A stretch of DNA of 64,000 nucleotides from Clostridia bacterium (GTDB taxonomy: Bacteria; Bacillota; Clostridia; Christensenellales; Aristaeellaceae): contig JAFRQX010000039.1 in NCBI GenBank assembly GCA_017428385.1, positions 1 through 64,000 on the forward strand. The letters are read 5' to 3'. This document shows, in pieces, positions 40,311 to 49,526 of this stretch. Under the pieces are notes generated by a model. The model made no database searches and was not told the origin of the DNA. It was given only the letters and a program-made list of their open reading frames with translations. Every line of letters begins with the position of its first letter. The stretch's first letter is position 1. The position numbers and the translations under genes were made by a program.

Positions 40311-40949
40311 ATGAAGAAGACACTTGCACTGCTGATGGCCCTTACCCTGGTCATCAGTGCCATCGCCCTCCCGGCGCTGGCGGAAAACAATACCGTGGAC
40401 CAGACCACATCCGCAACTATGCAGACCGCCCGGGGCGGACGAGGCGGAAAAGGACAGATGCCCGGACAGAATAACCGGAACAGCCAGATGCCCCAGATGC
40501 CAAACCAGAACGGACAGAATGCCCAGCCCCCGCAGATGCCTGATCAGAGCGGCCAGAATGGCCAGCAGCAGATTCCTGACCAGAACAACCAGCAACAGCT
40601 GCCCGGTAAGATCGGCCGGAAAGGATTCCGCGGCGAAAATACTGCAGCCCGGACCGAGAAGCTTGAGCAGTGGCTGACCCAGCTGGTGACCGACGGCGTC
40701 ATCACCCAGGAAGTTTCCGATGCGATCCTGACCCATGTGAAGGAACAGCTCACACAAGCCCAGACCGGCACCGCCGCACCCGCGGAAAGCGCCGAAGCCC
40801 CCGCAGAGGCCGCTCCGGAAGGCAATCCGGAAGAGCAGCTGCTGAAAGAAATGCTGGACAGCGGCGTGATTACCCAGGAGCAGTACGACCAGTATGCCGC
40901 CCGCTTCTCCATGCCTGAAGCACCTGAAGCAGGAGCTGCCGGAACCTGA
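40311..40949 (+). CDS. Secreted Gln/Asn/Pro/Met-rich protein
   Basis: A 212-residue protein with a signal peptide (MKKTLALLMALTLVISAIAL, PALA cleavage). The middle is low-complexity (GGRGGKGQMPGQ, QMPNQNGQNAQPPQMPDQ). The C-terminal half has two copies of a short helical unit containing DGVITQEVSDAIL and SGVITQEQYDQYA, separated by an Ala/Pro/Glu linker. It lies between a tandem-repeat box and a two-component system. ACGGAGG is 9 bases upstream of the ATG at 40311. The role is unknown; it may be a cell-wall or metal-binding protein controlled by the adjacent sensor. Confidence 0.7.
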   Translation: MKKTLALLMALTLVISAIALPALAENNTVDQTTSATMQTARGGRGGKGQMPGQNNRNSQMPQMPNQNGQNAQPPQMPDQSGQNGQQQIPDQNNQQQLPGKIGRKGFRGENTAARTEKLEQWLTQLVTDGVITQEVSDAILTHVKEQLTQAQTGTAAPAESAEAPAEAAPEGNPEEQLLKEMLDSGVITQEQYDQYAARFSMPEAPEAGAAGT

Positions 40950-40964
40950 TCCATTCCTTTCACC

Positions 40965-40993
40965 GGACTCCCGGATTATCCGGGAGTCCCTTG
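40965..40993 (+). terminator. Hairpin between the secreted protein and the two-component system
   Basis: GGACTCCCGGA, TTA, TCCGGGAGTCC followed by CTTGTTG. The T tract is weak, so read-through is possible. Confidence 0.6.
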
Positions 40994-41023
40994 TTGCCGT
41001 TTCAGGCATGGCTGTGATATCAT
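40994..41023 (+). promoter_or_regulatory. Promoter for the two-component system
   Basis: TTGCCG (40994-40999), 18-base spacer and TATCAT (41018-41023), 22 bases before the response-regulator start. Confidence 0.55.
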
Positions 41024-41045
41024 CGAAGCACGGAGGAAATAAAAT

Positions 41046-41726
41046 ATGCGCGTTTTGCTGGTAGAGGATGACCGGAAGCTTTCCGCGGCGGTCTGCAAGC
41101 TGCTGGAGAAGGAGCGGATCACCGTTGATCCGGTCTATAACGGAACCGACGGCCTGGACTGGGCTCTGGGCGGCGGCTATGACGCCGTCATCCTGGACGT
41201 CATGCTCCCGGGCATAGACGGTTTTTCCGTGCTGCGCGAAATGCGGAAGGAAAAGATTGCCACCCCCGTGCTGATGCTGACCGCCCGTGCCGCGCTGGAA
41301 GACCGGCTGACCGGCCTGGACAGCGGCGCGGACTACTATCTGCCCAAACCCTTTGAATCCGCAGAGCTGGTCAGCTGCCTGCGGGCCATCACCCGCCGGG
41401 GAGACAGCACACCGGTGATGAACCTGTGTTTCGGGGATATTGAGCTGGAGCAGAAAAGCGCAAAGCTCCGTAACACGGAAAACGCGCAGGAAGTCCGGCT
41501 CGGTGCGAAAGAATACCAGCTCATGGAAATCCTCCTCCGGAATCCGACACAGATTCTGACAAAGGAAAACCTTTTCGAACGGGTCTGGGGCCTGGAAAGC
41601 GACGCTGAATACAACACGCTGGAAGTATATATTTCCTTCCTGCGGAAAAAAATGGGCTTCATTGGTTCCCGGATGAAGATACGGGCTGCCCGGGGACTGG
41701 GTTACACCCTGGAGGAGGAAGCATGA
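41046..41726 (+). CDS. OmpR-family response regulator
   Basis: A 226-residue protein. Receiver domain: VLLVEDDRKL acidic pair, phosphorylation Asp in AVILDVMLPGIDG, the conserved Thr in VLMLTARA and Lys in YYLPKPFE. The C-terminal OmpR-type winged helix is LGAKEYQLMEILLRNPTQIL with VWGLESDAEYNTLEVYISFL. Its end overlaps the histidine kinase start by 4 bases. It probably binds the tandem repeats at 40205-40226. Confidence 0.95.
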   Translation: MRVLLVEDDRKLSAAVCKLLEKERITVDPVYNGTDGLDWALGGGYDAVILDVMLPGIDGFSVLREMRKEKIATPVLMLTARAALEDRLTGLDSGADYYLPKPFESAELVSCLRAITRRGDSTPVMNLCFGDIELEQKSAKLRNTENAQEVRLGAKEYQLMEILLRNPTQILTKENLFERVWGLESDAEYNTLEVYISFLRKKMGFIGSRMKIRAARGLGYTLEEEA

Positions 41727-43033
41727 TCAGACGACTGCGCCGGCGCATGACCCTGATGGTGGTCGCTGTGCTGATCCTGGTCTCCGCCGGTATCGTGCTG
41801 GCCATTCACCTGGCCAATGAACACAGTATCGCCGCCCAGGCGGAAGCGACGCTCTCCATGCTGGCGGAAAACAGCGGTTCTCGTCCGGCGGACACCGGAC
41901 GGCGGGAAGATATGCCCGCAATGAAGCCGGATGAGAACGACCCGGGCCGCGGCGCACGGATGAACCGGGGCAAAAAAGACTTCCGGGGTGAGCCGCCCGC
42001 CCTCCGCAGCGGTACCGAAGCCGATGCCGCCGGGCTGAGCAATTCCTATACCATTTCCCTGAACGCAGACGGATCCGTCGCCTCCTGGACTTCGGACCGG
42101 ACGGATCTGTATTCCGACGAGCAGGTATCCGTCATGGCGGAAAGCATCCTGGCGGAAGGAAAAGAAAGCGGCCGGATCGGCACCCAATTCTACCGGAAAA
42201 CAGAACAGAACGGACAGACTATGCTGGTCGTACTGGACGCACGGCTGGATTACCTGTCCGCCTCCAACGTGCTCCGTTCAACCATCCTGATTGCGGCGGC
42301 AGCCTGCGTCCTGCTTTCCTTGCTGGCTGCACTGCTGATCCGGCGGATGGTACAGCCGGTGGAGGAAGCCTTCACCCGGCAGAAACAGTTTGTCTCCGAC
42401 GCCAGCCATGAACTGAAAACGCCACTGGCCGTCATCTCTGCCAACGCCGAGGTACTGGAACAGGAGATCGGGGAAAATGAAAACCTGGGATATATCCGTT
42501 CTGAGATCCGGCGCACGGACGCCCTGGTCAACAACCTGCTGACCCTGGCCCGACTGGACCGGAAGGAAGGGACAGCAGAGATGAAGCCCTTCGATCTCAG
42601 CCATGCGGTGCTGAACGTGGTACTGCCTTTCGAAAGCACGGTCTATGAAGCCGGCAAAACGCTGGAAACGGATATTCCGGAGGGTATTGAATGCACCGGA
42701 AACGAGGAAATGATCCAGCAGCTGACCGTGATTCTGCTTTCCAACGCCCTGAAGTATTCCAACGAAGGCGGACGGATAGAAGTAAGCCTGAAAGCCAGGG
42801 GAAAGCAGCGGGAACTGCGGGTGTTTAACACAGGCGATCCCATTGCCCCGGAGGATCAGGAAAAGATCTTTGACCGCTTCTGGCGGGCGGATCCCGCTCA
42901 CGGCAGGGAGACCGGCGGCCACGGACTGGGGCTTGCCATCGCCCGGAACATTGTGGAAACGCACAAGGGCCGGATCAGCGTGGAAAGCAGCGAAGGAAAA
43001 GGAACAGCGTTCAGCGTGATATTGAACGCTTAA
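41723..43033 (+). CDS. Sensor histidine kinase
   Basis: A 436-residue protein with a first membrane helix (MTLMVVAVLILVSAGIVLAI), an external domain of about 155 residues, a second helix (STILIAAAACVLLSLLAALL), then the H-box FVSDASHELKTPLAV, N-box LLSNALKYSNEGG and G-boxes ending GHGLGLAIARN. There is no separate PAS domain. The external part is rich in Arg, Asp, Gly and Pro, with GRGARMNRGKKDFRGEPP, which resembles GRKGFRGEN in the neighbouring secreted protein. Confidence 0.94.
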   Translation: MIRRLRRRMTLMVVAVLILVSAGIVLAIHLANEHSIAAQAEATLSMLAENSGSRPADTGRREDMPAMKPDENDPGRGARMNRGKKDFRGEPPALRSGTEADAAGLSNSYTISLNADGSVASWTSDRTDLYSDEQVSVMAESILAEGKESGRIGTQFYRKTEQNGQTMLVVLDARLDYLSASNVLRSTILIAAAACVLLSLLAALLIRRMVQPVEEAFTRQKQFVSDASHELKTPLAVISANAEVLEQEIGENENLGYIRSEIRRTDALVNNLLTLARLDRKEGTAEMKPFDLSHAVLNVVLPFESTVYEAGKTLETDIPEGIECTGNEEMIQQLTVILLSNALKYSNEGGRIEVSLKARGKQRELRVFNTGDPIAPEDQEKIFDRFWRADPAHGRETGGHGLGLAIARNIVETHKGRISVESSEGKGTAFSVILNA

Positions 43034-43045
43034 CAGATATAATGA

Positions 43046-43082
43046 AAGCCCCGCATCAGCCAACGATGCGGGGCTTGATTTT
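43046..43082. terminator. Bidirectional terminator
   Basis: AAGCCCCGCAT, loop, ATGCGGGGCTT followed by GATTTT, between convergent genes. Confidence 0.85.
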
Positions 43083-44901
43083 ACTGTTCAATATAATACT
43101 GCGCCTGGGCATCCCAGAGTTCCCGGTATTTACCCTCCGGATTCTCCAGCAGCTCCGCGTGGGTTCCCTGCTGGACGATCCGGCCTTTATCAAACACGGT
43201 AATCTCATCACAGAACTGGCAGGAGGAAAGCCGGTGGCTGATATATACGGCCGTCCGGTCCTCCACCATACCGCTGAAGCCGGCATACACCTGGGCTTCG
43301 GCTATGGGATCCAGGGCGGCGGTGGGCTCGTCCAGCACGATAACCGGAGACCCTTTGTACAGTGCCCGGGCCAATGCGATCTTCTGCGCTTCGCCGCCGG
43401 AGATTTCCACGCCCTTTTCTGACAGATCCCGGTAGAGGCAGGTTTCCAGGCCTTCCGGCATGGTCTGGTACCGGTCGTACAGGGCGGCTTTCCGGATGCA
43501 CTCCTCCGCCTTTGCCGCGTCATAGCTTTCACTGGCCGCAATGTTCTCCCCCAGGGAGAAGGCGAACAATCTAAAATCCTGGAAGACAAAGGAGAACAGC
43601 TTCATATAATCATCATAGTCGTATTCCCGGATGTCCGTACCGTCCAGCAGGATCTGTCCTTCCGTCGGATCGTACAGGCGGCAGAGCAGCTTCACGAAGG
43701 TGGTTTTGCCCGCGCCGTTTGCCCCCACCAGGGCCTGTTTCCGGCCCGCGTGCAGGGTGATGTTCACATCCTGCAGCACATCCGTCTCACTGCCGGGATA
43801 CCGGAAGGAGACGTTCCGGAACTCAATGGTATGCTCCGTCCCGCTCACCGGCAGGCTGCCCTGCTGTTTGGCGTCGGGAAGATCCAGGTATTCAAACAGT
43901 TTTTCCAGGTGTCCCGTATAGACCCGGTTTTCGGAAATGATGAAGAAGAGGTCGCTGAAACTCTTCACCAGCTGCATCAGGGCACCCACATACAGCACCA
44001 CGCTGCCAACCGCGAAGGCTCCCAGGCCGGCCTTGGCAGCGACGTACAGATAGCACAGGGCGTTGCTGACGCCCCGGATCAGTTCCATTCCGCCTTCGCA
44101 GGCGCTCATTCTTCCGGTTTCCCTGTTGTTCAGGTTCATCTCATTCATCTTCCGCATTTCCCGGTCCGCAATCCGGTCCTGGCGGTACAGCCGGACGTCC
44201 TTTGCCCGGGCGGTTTCCGCATACAGGGCGTGGCCGTAGAACATGAATGCCCGGTTGAACCAGACGGTGCCGTCGGTCCAGCGCTTAAAGAATTCATCCT
44301 CCTTCTTCCGGAGGCGTGAATTGACCAGGCCGGACAGGATCATGAGCCCCGCGGCGGCGATAATCCAGAGCCGGGAATCCAACACGGCATTTCCCGTTCC
44401 GGCGGTAAAGAGGGATGCGGTCAGCGCGACGGAAGCCGCAATGCCGACAATCACCTTCACCAGGGACGGGGTATCCCAGACCAGCTGGCCCAGCCCGTTG
44501 CCGAACATGAACAGGTTTTCCTGCACCTTCTGCCGCTGCTTCTGGATCTCCTGGTCTTCCAGGTCCGCGTAGGGCATATTCATCTGCTTATCGGAGAAGA
44601 TCTTTGAAAAGAAGTTCCACATCTTCGATTCCTTCTCACTGACAACCCGGTTCATCGCGTTCCGGATCATGGAGAAGGCAAAGTTGATGCCCACTGCCAG
44701 CAGCACCAGCAGGATCAGGGTGCCGGTATCCCGGTTCCCCTCGATTTCATTGATAATCCTTGCCGAGAACCAAACGGTCACCAGCGGAGCCAGCGCCTCC
44801 AGCACCGCGATGATTACCTTGCCCCGGATCAGTCCGGGACAGTATTTCCCCAGCATTTGGTATCCCCGGCGGGTGATGGCGATCCGATTCTTAAGCTTCA
44901 T
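43081..44901 (-). CDS. ABC exporter half-transporter, second of a pair
   Basis: A 606-residue protein: six membrane helices in the first 330 residues, then Walker A GANGAGKTT, signature ISGGEAQKI, Walker B VIVLDEPTAALD and H-loop ISHRLSS. It starts at 44901, 10 bases inside the end of the upstream half-transporter gene, with GGGGAGG upstream. The two half-transporters share the unusual QK in the signature region and are probably a heterodimer. They follow an M50-like protease gene. No C39 domain is present. Confidence 0.93.
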   Translation of the reverse strand: MKLKNRIAITRRGYQMLGKYCPGLIRGKVIIAVLEALAPLVTVWFSARIINEIEGNRDTGTLILLVLLAVGINFAFSMIRNAMNRVVSEKESKMWNFFSKIFSDKQMNMPYADLEDQEIQKQRQKVQENLFMFGNGLGQLVWDTPSLVKVIVGIAASVALTASLFTAGTGNAVLDSRLWIIAAAGLMILSGLVNSRLRKKEDEFFKRWTDGTVWFNRAFMFYGHALYAETARAKDVRLYRQDRIADREMRKMNEMNLNNRETGRMSACEGGMELIRGVSNALCYLYVAAKAGLGAFAVGSVVLYVGALMQLVKSFSDLFFIISENRVYTGHLEKLFEYLDLPDAKQQGSLPVSGTEHTIEFRNVSFRYPGSETDVLQDVNITLHAGRKQALVGANGAGKTTFVKLLCRLYDPTEGQILLDGTDIREYDYDDYMKLFSFVFQDFRLFAFSLGENIAASESYDAAKAEECIRKAALYDRYQTMPEGLETCLYRDLSEKGVEISGGEAQKIALARALYKGSPVIVLDEPTAALDPIAEAQVYAGFSGMVEDRTAVYISHRLSSCQFCDEITVFDKGRIVQQGTHAELLENPEGKYRELWDAQAQYYIEQ

Positions 44902-46720
44902 CGTGATCCACCTCCCCTTCCGGGTTCTCACGGTAATATTTTGCCTGTGTCTCGAAAAGCTCATAGTACCTGCCCTTTTTCGCGAGCAGTTCCTCATGGG
45001 TCCCCTCTTCCGCAATCTGCCCGTGATCGATCAGCACAATGCGGTGGCAGAAGCGGGTGGAAGCCAGGCGGTGGGAAATAAAGATCGTGGTCTTTCCCTG
45101 CATGACCTCATCATAGGTTTCATACAGGCGGTTTTCAGATACCGGATCCAGCGCAGCCGTCGGTTCGTCCAGGACAATCACCGGAGCGTTCCGGTACAAA
45201 GCCCGGGCCAGCAGCAGCTTCTGGGTTTCGCCGCCGGACAGGTTGATGCCGTCATCCCAGAAAGCCCGGTTGTATTTGCTTTTCACCCCTTCGGGCAGGG
45301 AAGAAACCTTCTCCCACAACCCCGCCTGTTTCAGGCAGGTTTCCACCCGTTCGTGATCTACATTCAGCTCTTCCTCCTCCGCCACGATCTCCTCAATCGT
45401 GACCGGCAGCAGGGAGTAATCCTGGAATACCGCGCCGAAAAGGCGATAGTATTCCTCCCGGTTATATTCACGGATATCTGTTCCGTTATAGGTTACCGTG
45501 CCTTCCGTGGGCTCTGTCAGGCCGCAGAGCAGCTTCACCAGCGTGGTCTTTCCGGCACCGTTGAGGCCGACAACCGCCAGATGCTCTCCCGCCTCCAGCG
45601 CCAGGCTGAAGTGATGGATCACGTCTTCCCCTTCCGCGTCATAGCGGAAGCTGATGTTCCTCAGTTCAATCCTTTCCGGGGCAGCCAGGCTGCCGACCGG
45701 CTTTCCCCCCTCCCGCCGGTAGGTTTCCGGGTATTCCAGGTAGGAGCGGAAGCGGTTCATGGCCTGATTCAGCCGCTGCAGATCCGTGATTTGGCCCAGC
45801 AGGCTGCCCAGCCAGGCGGAGAATCCCGCCACCACATTGAAATACAGCACAAACTCCGCTACGGAGATTTTCCCCTCCAGCGCCAGGTACAGCAGGAAGG
45901 CGTAGGTGACGGCCTCCCGGAGGAAACCCAGCGCGCTGTCCGCCGCGGATACGCCGAAGAGCCTGGCCGTATAATTCCGGTACCAGCCCAGCAGGCCCTT
46001 CAGGTTTTTATCATATATGCCGTTCAGCCAGTCCACCATCCGGTAAAGCCGGATATCCTTTGCGGCCCGGAGATCATCCGACGCTTCCGTAACGTACCGC
46101 AGCCGCTGCTCATAACCGGACTTTTCGCCCACCGTTCCCTCGATCCATTTGTTGATCCGCCGGTTCAGGAAAAAGCTGACCAGCGTGGTCAGGCAGAGGA
46201 AAAGGATCAGCAGGGGATGCAGGGTAAACAGGATGCCGGCAAACGCCAGGAAACCCAGCAGGTTGGAAAAGAACAGCACGACGGCGTCATAGGTCTGGGC
46301 GTAATAGGAAAAATTGCCGTTGCAGCTGCCGAAGCTCTCGCTCTGCAGCTTCCGGAAATGCTCGTTCTCCTGGTTCCTGTAATCGGTGGTCAGGCCTTTG
46401 CGGGTAATCAGCCGCAGGAAGAAGGTGTTCATTGTGAACTTGTTCCAGTAGATCAGCTGGTCCATGTACTTCTGCAGGCCGCCCAGCAGGGCCAGCGCGC
46501 CGGTCAGACAGGCTGTGACAAGGAGCAGCTGCCGCAGCGGCTTTCCGTCCGTGATCTGCTCAATCACCACCTTCGGCAGGAAGGCGGTGACCACCGGCAC
46601 CAGGCAGTTGACCAGGATAACCAGCAGGCAGAAAAACAGCAGCTTCGGACAGCCCTGCCTGGTGGACCGGGCACAGTAGGCCAGGTTCTGATGGAATGAA
46701 TACTTCTTTTCCTGTTCCAT
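44891..46720 (-). CDS. ABC exporter half-transporter, first of a pair
   Basis: A 609-residue protein: helices in residues about 25-320 and an ATPase domain with Walker A GLNGAGKTT, signature LSGGETQKL, Walker B VIVLDEPTAALD and H-loop ISHRLAS. The AAAGGAAAGG site lies before the ATG. It forms one operon with the M50-like gene upstream (16-base gap) and the second half-transporter downstream. Both ATPase sites look complete, so it is not an obvious degenerate/consensus heterodimer. Confidence 0.93.
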   Translation of the reverse strand: MEQEKKYSFHQNLAYCARSTRQGCPKLLFFCLLVILVNCLVPVVTAFLPKVVIEQITDGKPLRQLLLVTACLTGALALLGGLQKYMDQLIYWNKFTMNTFFLRLITRKGLTTDYRNQENEHFRKLQSESFGSCNGNFSYYAQTYDAVVLFFSNLLGFLAFAGILFTLHPLLILFLCLTTLVSFFLNRRINKWIEGTVGEKSGYEQRLRYVTEASDDLRAAKDIRLYRMVDWLNGIYDKNLKGLLGWYRNYTARLFGVSAADSALGFLREAVTYAFLLYLALEGKISVAEFVLYFNVVAGFSAWLGSLLGQITDLQRLNQAMNRFRSYLEYPETYRREGGKPVGSLAAPERIELRNISFRYDAEGEDVIHHFSLALEAGEHLAVVGLNGAGKTTLVKLLCGLTEPTEGTVTYNGTDIREYNREEYYRLFGAVFQDYSLLPVTIEEIVAEEEELNVDHERVETCLKQAGLWEKVSSLPEGVKSKYNRAFWDDGINLSGGETQKLLLARALYRNAPVIVLDEPTAALDPVSENRLYETYDEVMQGKTTIFISHRLASTRFCHRIVLIDHGQIAEEGTHEELLAKKGRYYELFETQAKYYRENPEGEVDHDEA

Positions 46721-46736
46721 GGGAATCCTTTCCTTG

Positions 46737-47879
46737 TTATACAGCAGCTGCCTCCCTGGCAGTCTCCATCAATTCACGCTCAATGGTAATATCATTGGGA
46801 TTCGGATATGTGCGGGCGGCTTTTTCAAATGCTTCCATGACTGTCTGTGCCTTCTCCGGATCTTTTTCCGCCAGCAGGGCATAAGCATACTCCGTGCGGA
46901 GCACAGAGGGATACTTTTTCATGGACTTCATGAACTTTAACTGGTCCTTCGTACGCAGGGCCTCCAGCGCTTCAGGCCGGTTTTCCCTGATCAGTTCCAC
47001 ATAGATCCGGTCGCAGACCAGCATCTTCCGGAGCACGCCCGGAATGCCGTTATTCTGTGAAAGCAGGCGCTCCATCAGGGCGTCAGCCTCCTCAAACCTG
47101 CCCTGTTCCATCAGGCGGCTGCAGGCAACAGCGCCAAGAGAAGAAGTGATTCCGTTCTTCATCCCCTCTTCATCGGGAACAGCAAACCACTCTTCCGGCA
47201 TATCCCTGAGGCAGACGCCCCGGGCTGAAAGCTCATTCATTTTCATCGTCGTCCAGAAAGCCCGGACAGCCTCCGGGCTCCGGGCAAGATCCCATGCGTT
47301 GCGGCCGTCATTGTTCGCCAGGCTCATCCTGAGCGGCAGGCCGTTCATCAGCGCGTAAGCAATGCCCGTCACCAGCATCATCAGCAGGAACGGCCGGAGG
47401 AGCGAACCGGCCGGACACAGCAGGGACAGTCCTCCTGATATCGCCGAAGCAATCAGGTTCATGATAGCTCCGCCATAGTTGTACAGCTGCACGGGCATTT
47501 TCCCGTCTTTCAGGTCCGGAGGCGCCATCAGGCACTGTCCGCCGGTTCCGGCAATGGACATCCGCTTGAACCGGATCCGGTCGTTGTCCTTCATCCACAT
47601 AAAACTGTAAACGCGGAAGGAGATAAACCTGTATCCGGTCAGCAGGCCGAACACCAGATGCCCCGCCTCATGGATAATAATCTGCAGGATCAGCGCCGCG
47701 CACATGGAAACGAGCGCCCCCAGGATTGCCAGGATCTTCCCCCCGCCCGATGTCCCTGCCGTTTCCGGCCTGTCCAGGTATTTCATAAACAGGATGCCGC
47801 ATACAGCGCCAATCAGCACAAAGCATACCGGTATCAGGATCTGCCCGATCTTTTTTTTCTTCGTTTCTTTCTGACTCAT
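46737..47879 (-). CDS. M50-like site-2 membrane protease
   Basis: A 380-residue protein. After a basic start (MSQKETKKKK) come membrane helices and the zinc motif IIIHEAGHLVFGLLTG (HExxH). NYGGAIMNLIAS, where M50 proteases have N-(x)PxG, is the second region. A long soluble C-terminal domain (about 220-380) has TPR-like helices (MEQGRFEEADALMERLLSQ and EKDPEKAQTVMEAFEKAART). The third zinc ligand Asp is not clear, so activity is not certain. It leads an operon with two ABC exporters. The likely role is cutting a membrane peptide before export. Confidence 0.78.
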   Translation of the reverse strand: MSQKETKKKKIGQILIPVCFVLIGAVCGILFMKYLDRPETAGTSGGGKILAILGALVSMCAALILQIIIHEAGHLVFGLLTGYRFISFRVYSFMWMKDNDRIRFKRMSIAGTGGQCLMAPPDLKDGKMPVQLYNYGGAIMNLIASAISGGLSLLCPAGSLLRPFLLMMLVTGIAYALMNGLPLRMSLANNDGRNAWDLARSPEAVRAFWTTMKMNELSARGVCLRDMPEEWFAVPDEEGMKNGITSSLGAVACSRLMEQGRFEEADALMERLLSQNNGIPGVLRKMLVCDRIYVELIRENRPEALEALRTKDQLKFMKSMKKYPSVLRTEYAYALLAEKDPEKAQTVMEAFEKAARTYPNPNDITIERELMETAREAAAV

Positions 47880-47999
47880 GTTCCCTTTTCCTTTTACAGT
47901 GATTTGTTCCAATATTGCTTTATCCGGGCAAGTATACCATACATTGCCGGAAAGCTGAACAAAGGGAAGAAAAGAATTTGTAAAAACCGCAAATATGTA

Positions 48000-48028
48000 T
48001 TTTCATCTGTTTTGTTCTATTCTATAAT
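48000..48028 (+). promoter_or_regulatory. Promoter for the secreted C39-like protease
   Basis: TTTTCA (48000-48005), 17-base spacer and perfect TATAAT (48023-48028). The start codon is 48 bases downstream. Confidence 0.55.
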
Positions 48029-48075
48029 AACCCCGTCGGCATTCTTTTTCTGAACTGAATACGGAGGTGATTGAT

Positions 48076-48831
48076 TTGAAAAGAACCTTTATGTTTTTCC
48101 TGATCCTGATGCTGTGCGTGACATGCGCTGTTTTCTCCTCTTCCGCGGAAAACAGGACGATCCTGCCCCCGGGCGGATATCCCACTGCACTGGATGACGA
48201 AGGCGCGGACGCGTATAACGGCGCCCTGGACCATACGGACTCCCGCTATTACACCATCGTGGATTATTTCTGGCTGGAGCCGGAGGATGACCTGCGGATC
48301 CTGCCGCAGTTCCGGACCTACCAGCAGACCACGGAATACACCTGCGGCGCCGCTTCCGCCCTGATGGTCCTGTACCGTTTCGGCGAAGAAACCTATGATG
48401 AAATGGCGCTGGCTGAGGCCATGAAAACCGACCCGGAAAAAGGCACCACCGTGGAGGGCATGGTGGAGTTCTTTACCGGCCTCGGCTGGGACGTGGATTA
48501 TCACGCGGATACCGAATACCGCTTTGAGGACATCGAAACCTGGCGGGTCTACCTGACAGGGCAGCTGGATGCCGGGATCCCGGTCATGGTGGACTGGGAG
48601 GACTGGGCCGGCCACTGGCAGGTCATCGTCGGCCTGGACGGCTGCGGCACGGAAGACCCGTATGACGACGTGCTGATCCTGGCGGATCCCTACGACATCA
48701 CCGACCATTGCCAGGACGGCTTCTATATCTTCTCCTTCGGCCGTTTCTTCGACATGTGGCGGGAAGGCCCCTGCGCCGCCAAGGATGATCCCTACGTCCA
48801 GCCCTTCGTCGTGGCAAAGCCCGCTGCCTGA
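48076..48831 (+). CDS. Secreted C39-like cysteine peptidase (TTG start)
   Basis: A 251-residue protein with a signal peptide (MKRTFMFFLILMLCVTCAVF, SSSA cleavage) and a papain-like C39_2 domain: Cys90 in TTEYTCGAASALMVL, His180 in WAGHWQVIVG and Asp204 in LADPYD, in the standard order. The start is TTG at 48076, 8 bases after ACGGAGG; GTG at 48067 overlaps that site. C39-like domains cut Gly-Gly-type sites or other peptide bonds; as a secreted, stand-alone protein it probably acts outside the cell. It is divergent from the M50/ABC operon, and may be related. Confidence 0.82.
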   Translation: MKRTFMFFLILMLCVTCAVFSSSAENRTILPPGGYPTALDDEGADAYNGALDHTDSRYYTIVDYFWLEPEDDLRILPQFRTYQQTTEYTCGAASALMVLYRFGEETYDEMALAEAMKTDPEKGTTVEGMVEFFTGLGWDVDYHADTEYRFEDIETWRVYLTGQLDAGIPVMVDWEDWAGHWQVIVGLDGCGTEDPYDDVLILADPYDITDHCQDGFYIFSFGRFFDMWREGPCAAKDDPYVQPFVVAKPAA

Positions 48832-48855
48832 GGCAGCCTGCCTGGTGTATCCTTC

Positions 48856-48884
48856 CGCCGGGCTTCCCCGGCGAAGTTTTCTTT
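48856..48884 (+). terminator. Rho-independent terminator
   Basis: CGCCGGG, CTTC, CCCGGCG followed by AAGTTTTCTTT. Confidence 0.75.
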
Positions 48885-49007
48885 ATCCGCAACTCATTGA
48901 ATTCTTCTTTCATAACCGGTTCAAAAAACTTTTCAATTTTTTTCCGAAGCTATCCGAAAAAAACCGGACGTCCTTCCGTCCAATATAGTGAAAGGGGTGA
49001 GCAGCAG

Positions 49008-49526
49008 ATGCAGGGGATCAAGGCGCCTGATCCTGTCCTGGAACAAACATTCACGGAACTGGTCAATGCCCATCAGACATCCCTGCTGCGCATGTGCTAC
49101 CTGAACCTTCACGATTCGGGACTGGCAGAGGACGCAGTACAGGAGACCTTTGTGAAAGCCTACCGGGCATTACCGTCATTCCGCGGAGACAGCGATCCCA
49201 AAACCTGGCTGATGCGGATCGCCATCAACACCTGCAGGGATATGCAGCGGGGTTCCTGGCTGAAGCATATCAGCCGCACGGTCACGCTGGACCAGCTGGC
49301 GGAACCTTCCGAAAGCTTTTCGGAGGACGCAGTGACCGTGAATATGGAGATTGCCCGCCTGCCCGTGAAACTCCGGGAAGCCGTGCTGCTTTACTATTAT
49401 CAGAACATGAAGATCGAAGAGGTCGCCGACGCCCTGGGAATCGGAATCTCTTCGGCCTCGGAAAGATTGAAAAGAGCAAAAGAGAAGCTGCGTACCGCGC
49501 TGAAGGAGGTGTATTTCAATGAGTGA
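49008..49526 (+). CDS. ECF-type RNA polymerase sigma factor (pair 3)
   Basis: A 172-residue sigma-70 family protein clearly paralogous to that at 36820-37326: region 2 contains LHDSGLAEDAVQETFVKAYR and TWLMRIAINTCRDMQ, region 4 LPVKLREAVLLYYYQNMKIE and GISSASERLKRAKEKL. AAAGGGG lies upstream of the ATG at 49008. It overlaps the following anti-sigma-like gene by 8 bases. The regulon is unknown. Confidence 0.92.
   Translation: MQGIKAPDPVLEQTFTELVNAHQTSLLRMCYLNLHDSGLAEDAVQETFVKAYRALPSFRGDSDPKTWLMRIAINTCRDMQRGSWLKHISRTVTLDQLAEPSESFSEDAVTVNMEIARLPVKLREAVLLYYYQNMKIEEVADALGIGISSASERLKRAKEKLRTALKEVYFNE

Noticed and set aside
47913..48060. 28-residue minus-strand frame upstream of the M50-like gene as a peptide precursor
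   Set aside because: There is no ribosome site before its ATG, and it overlaps the promoter of the divergent gene.
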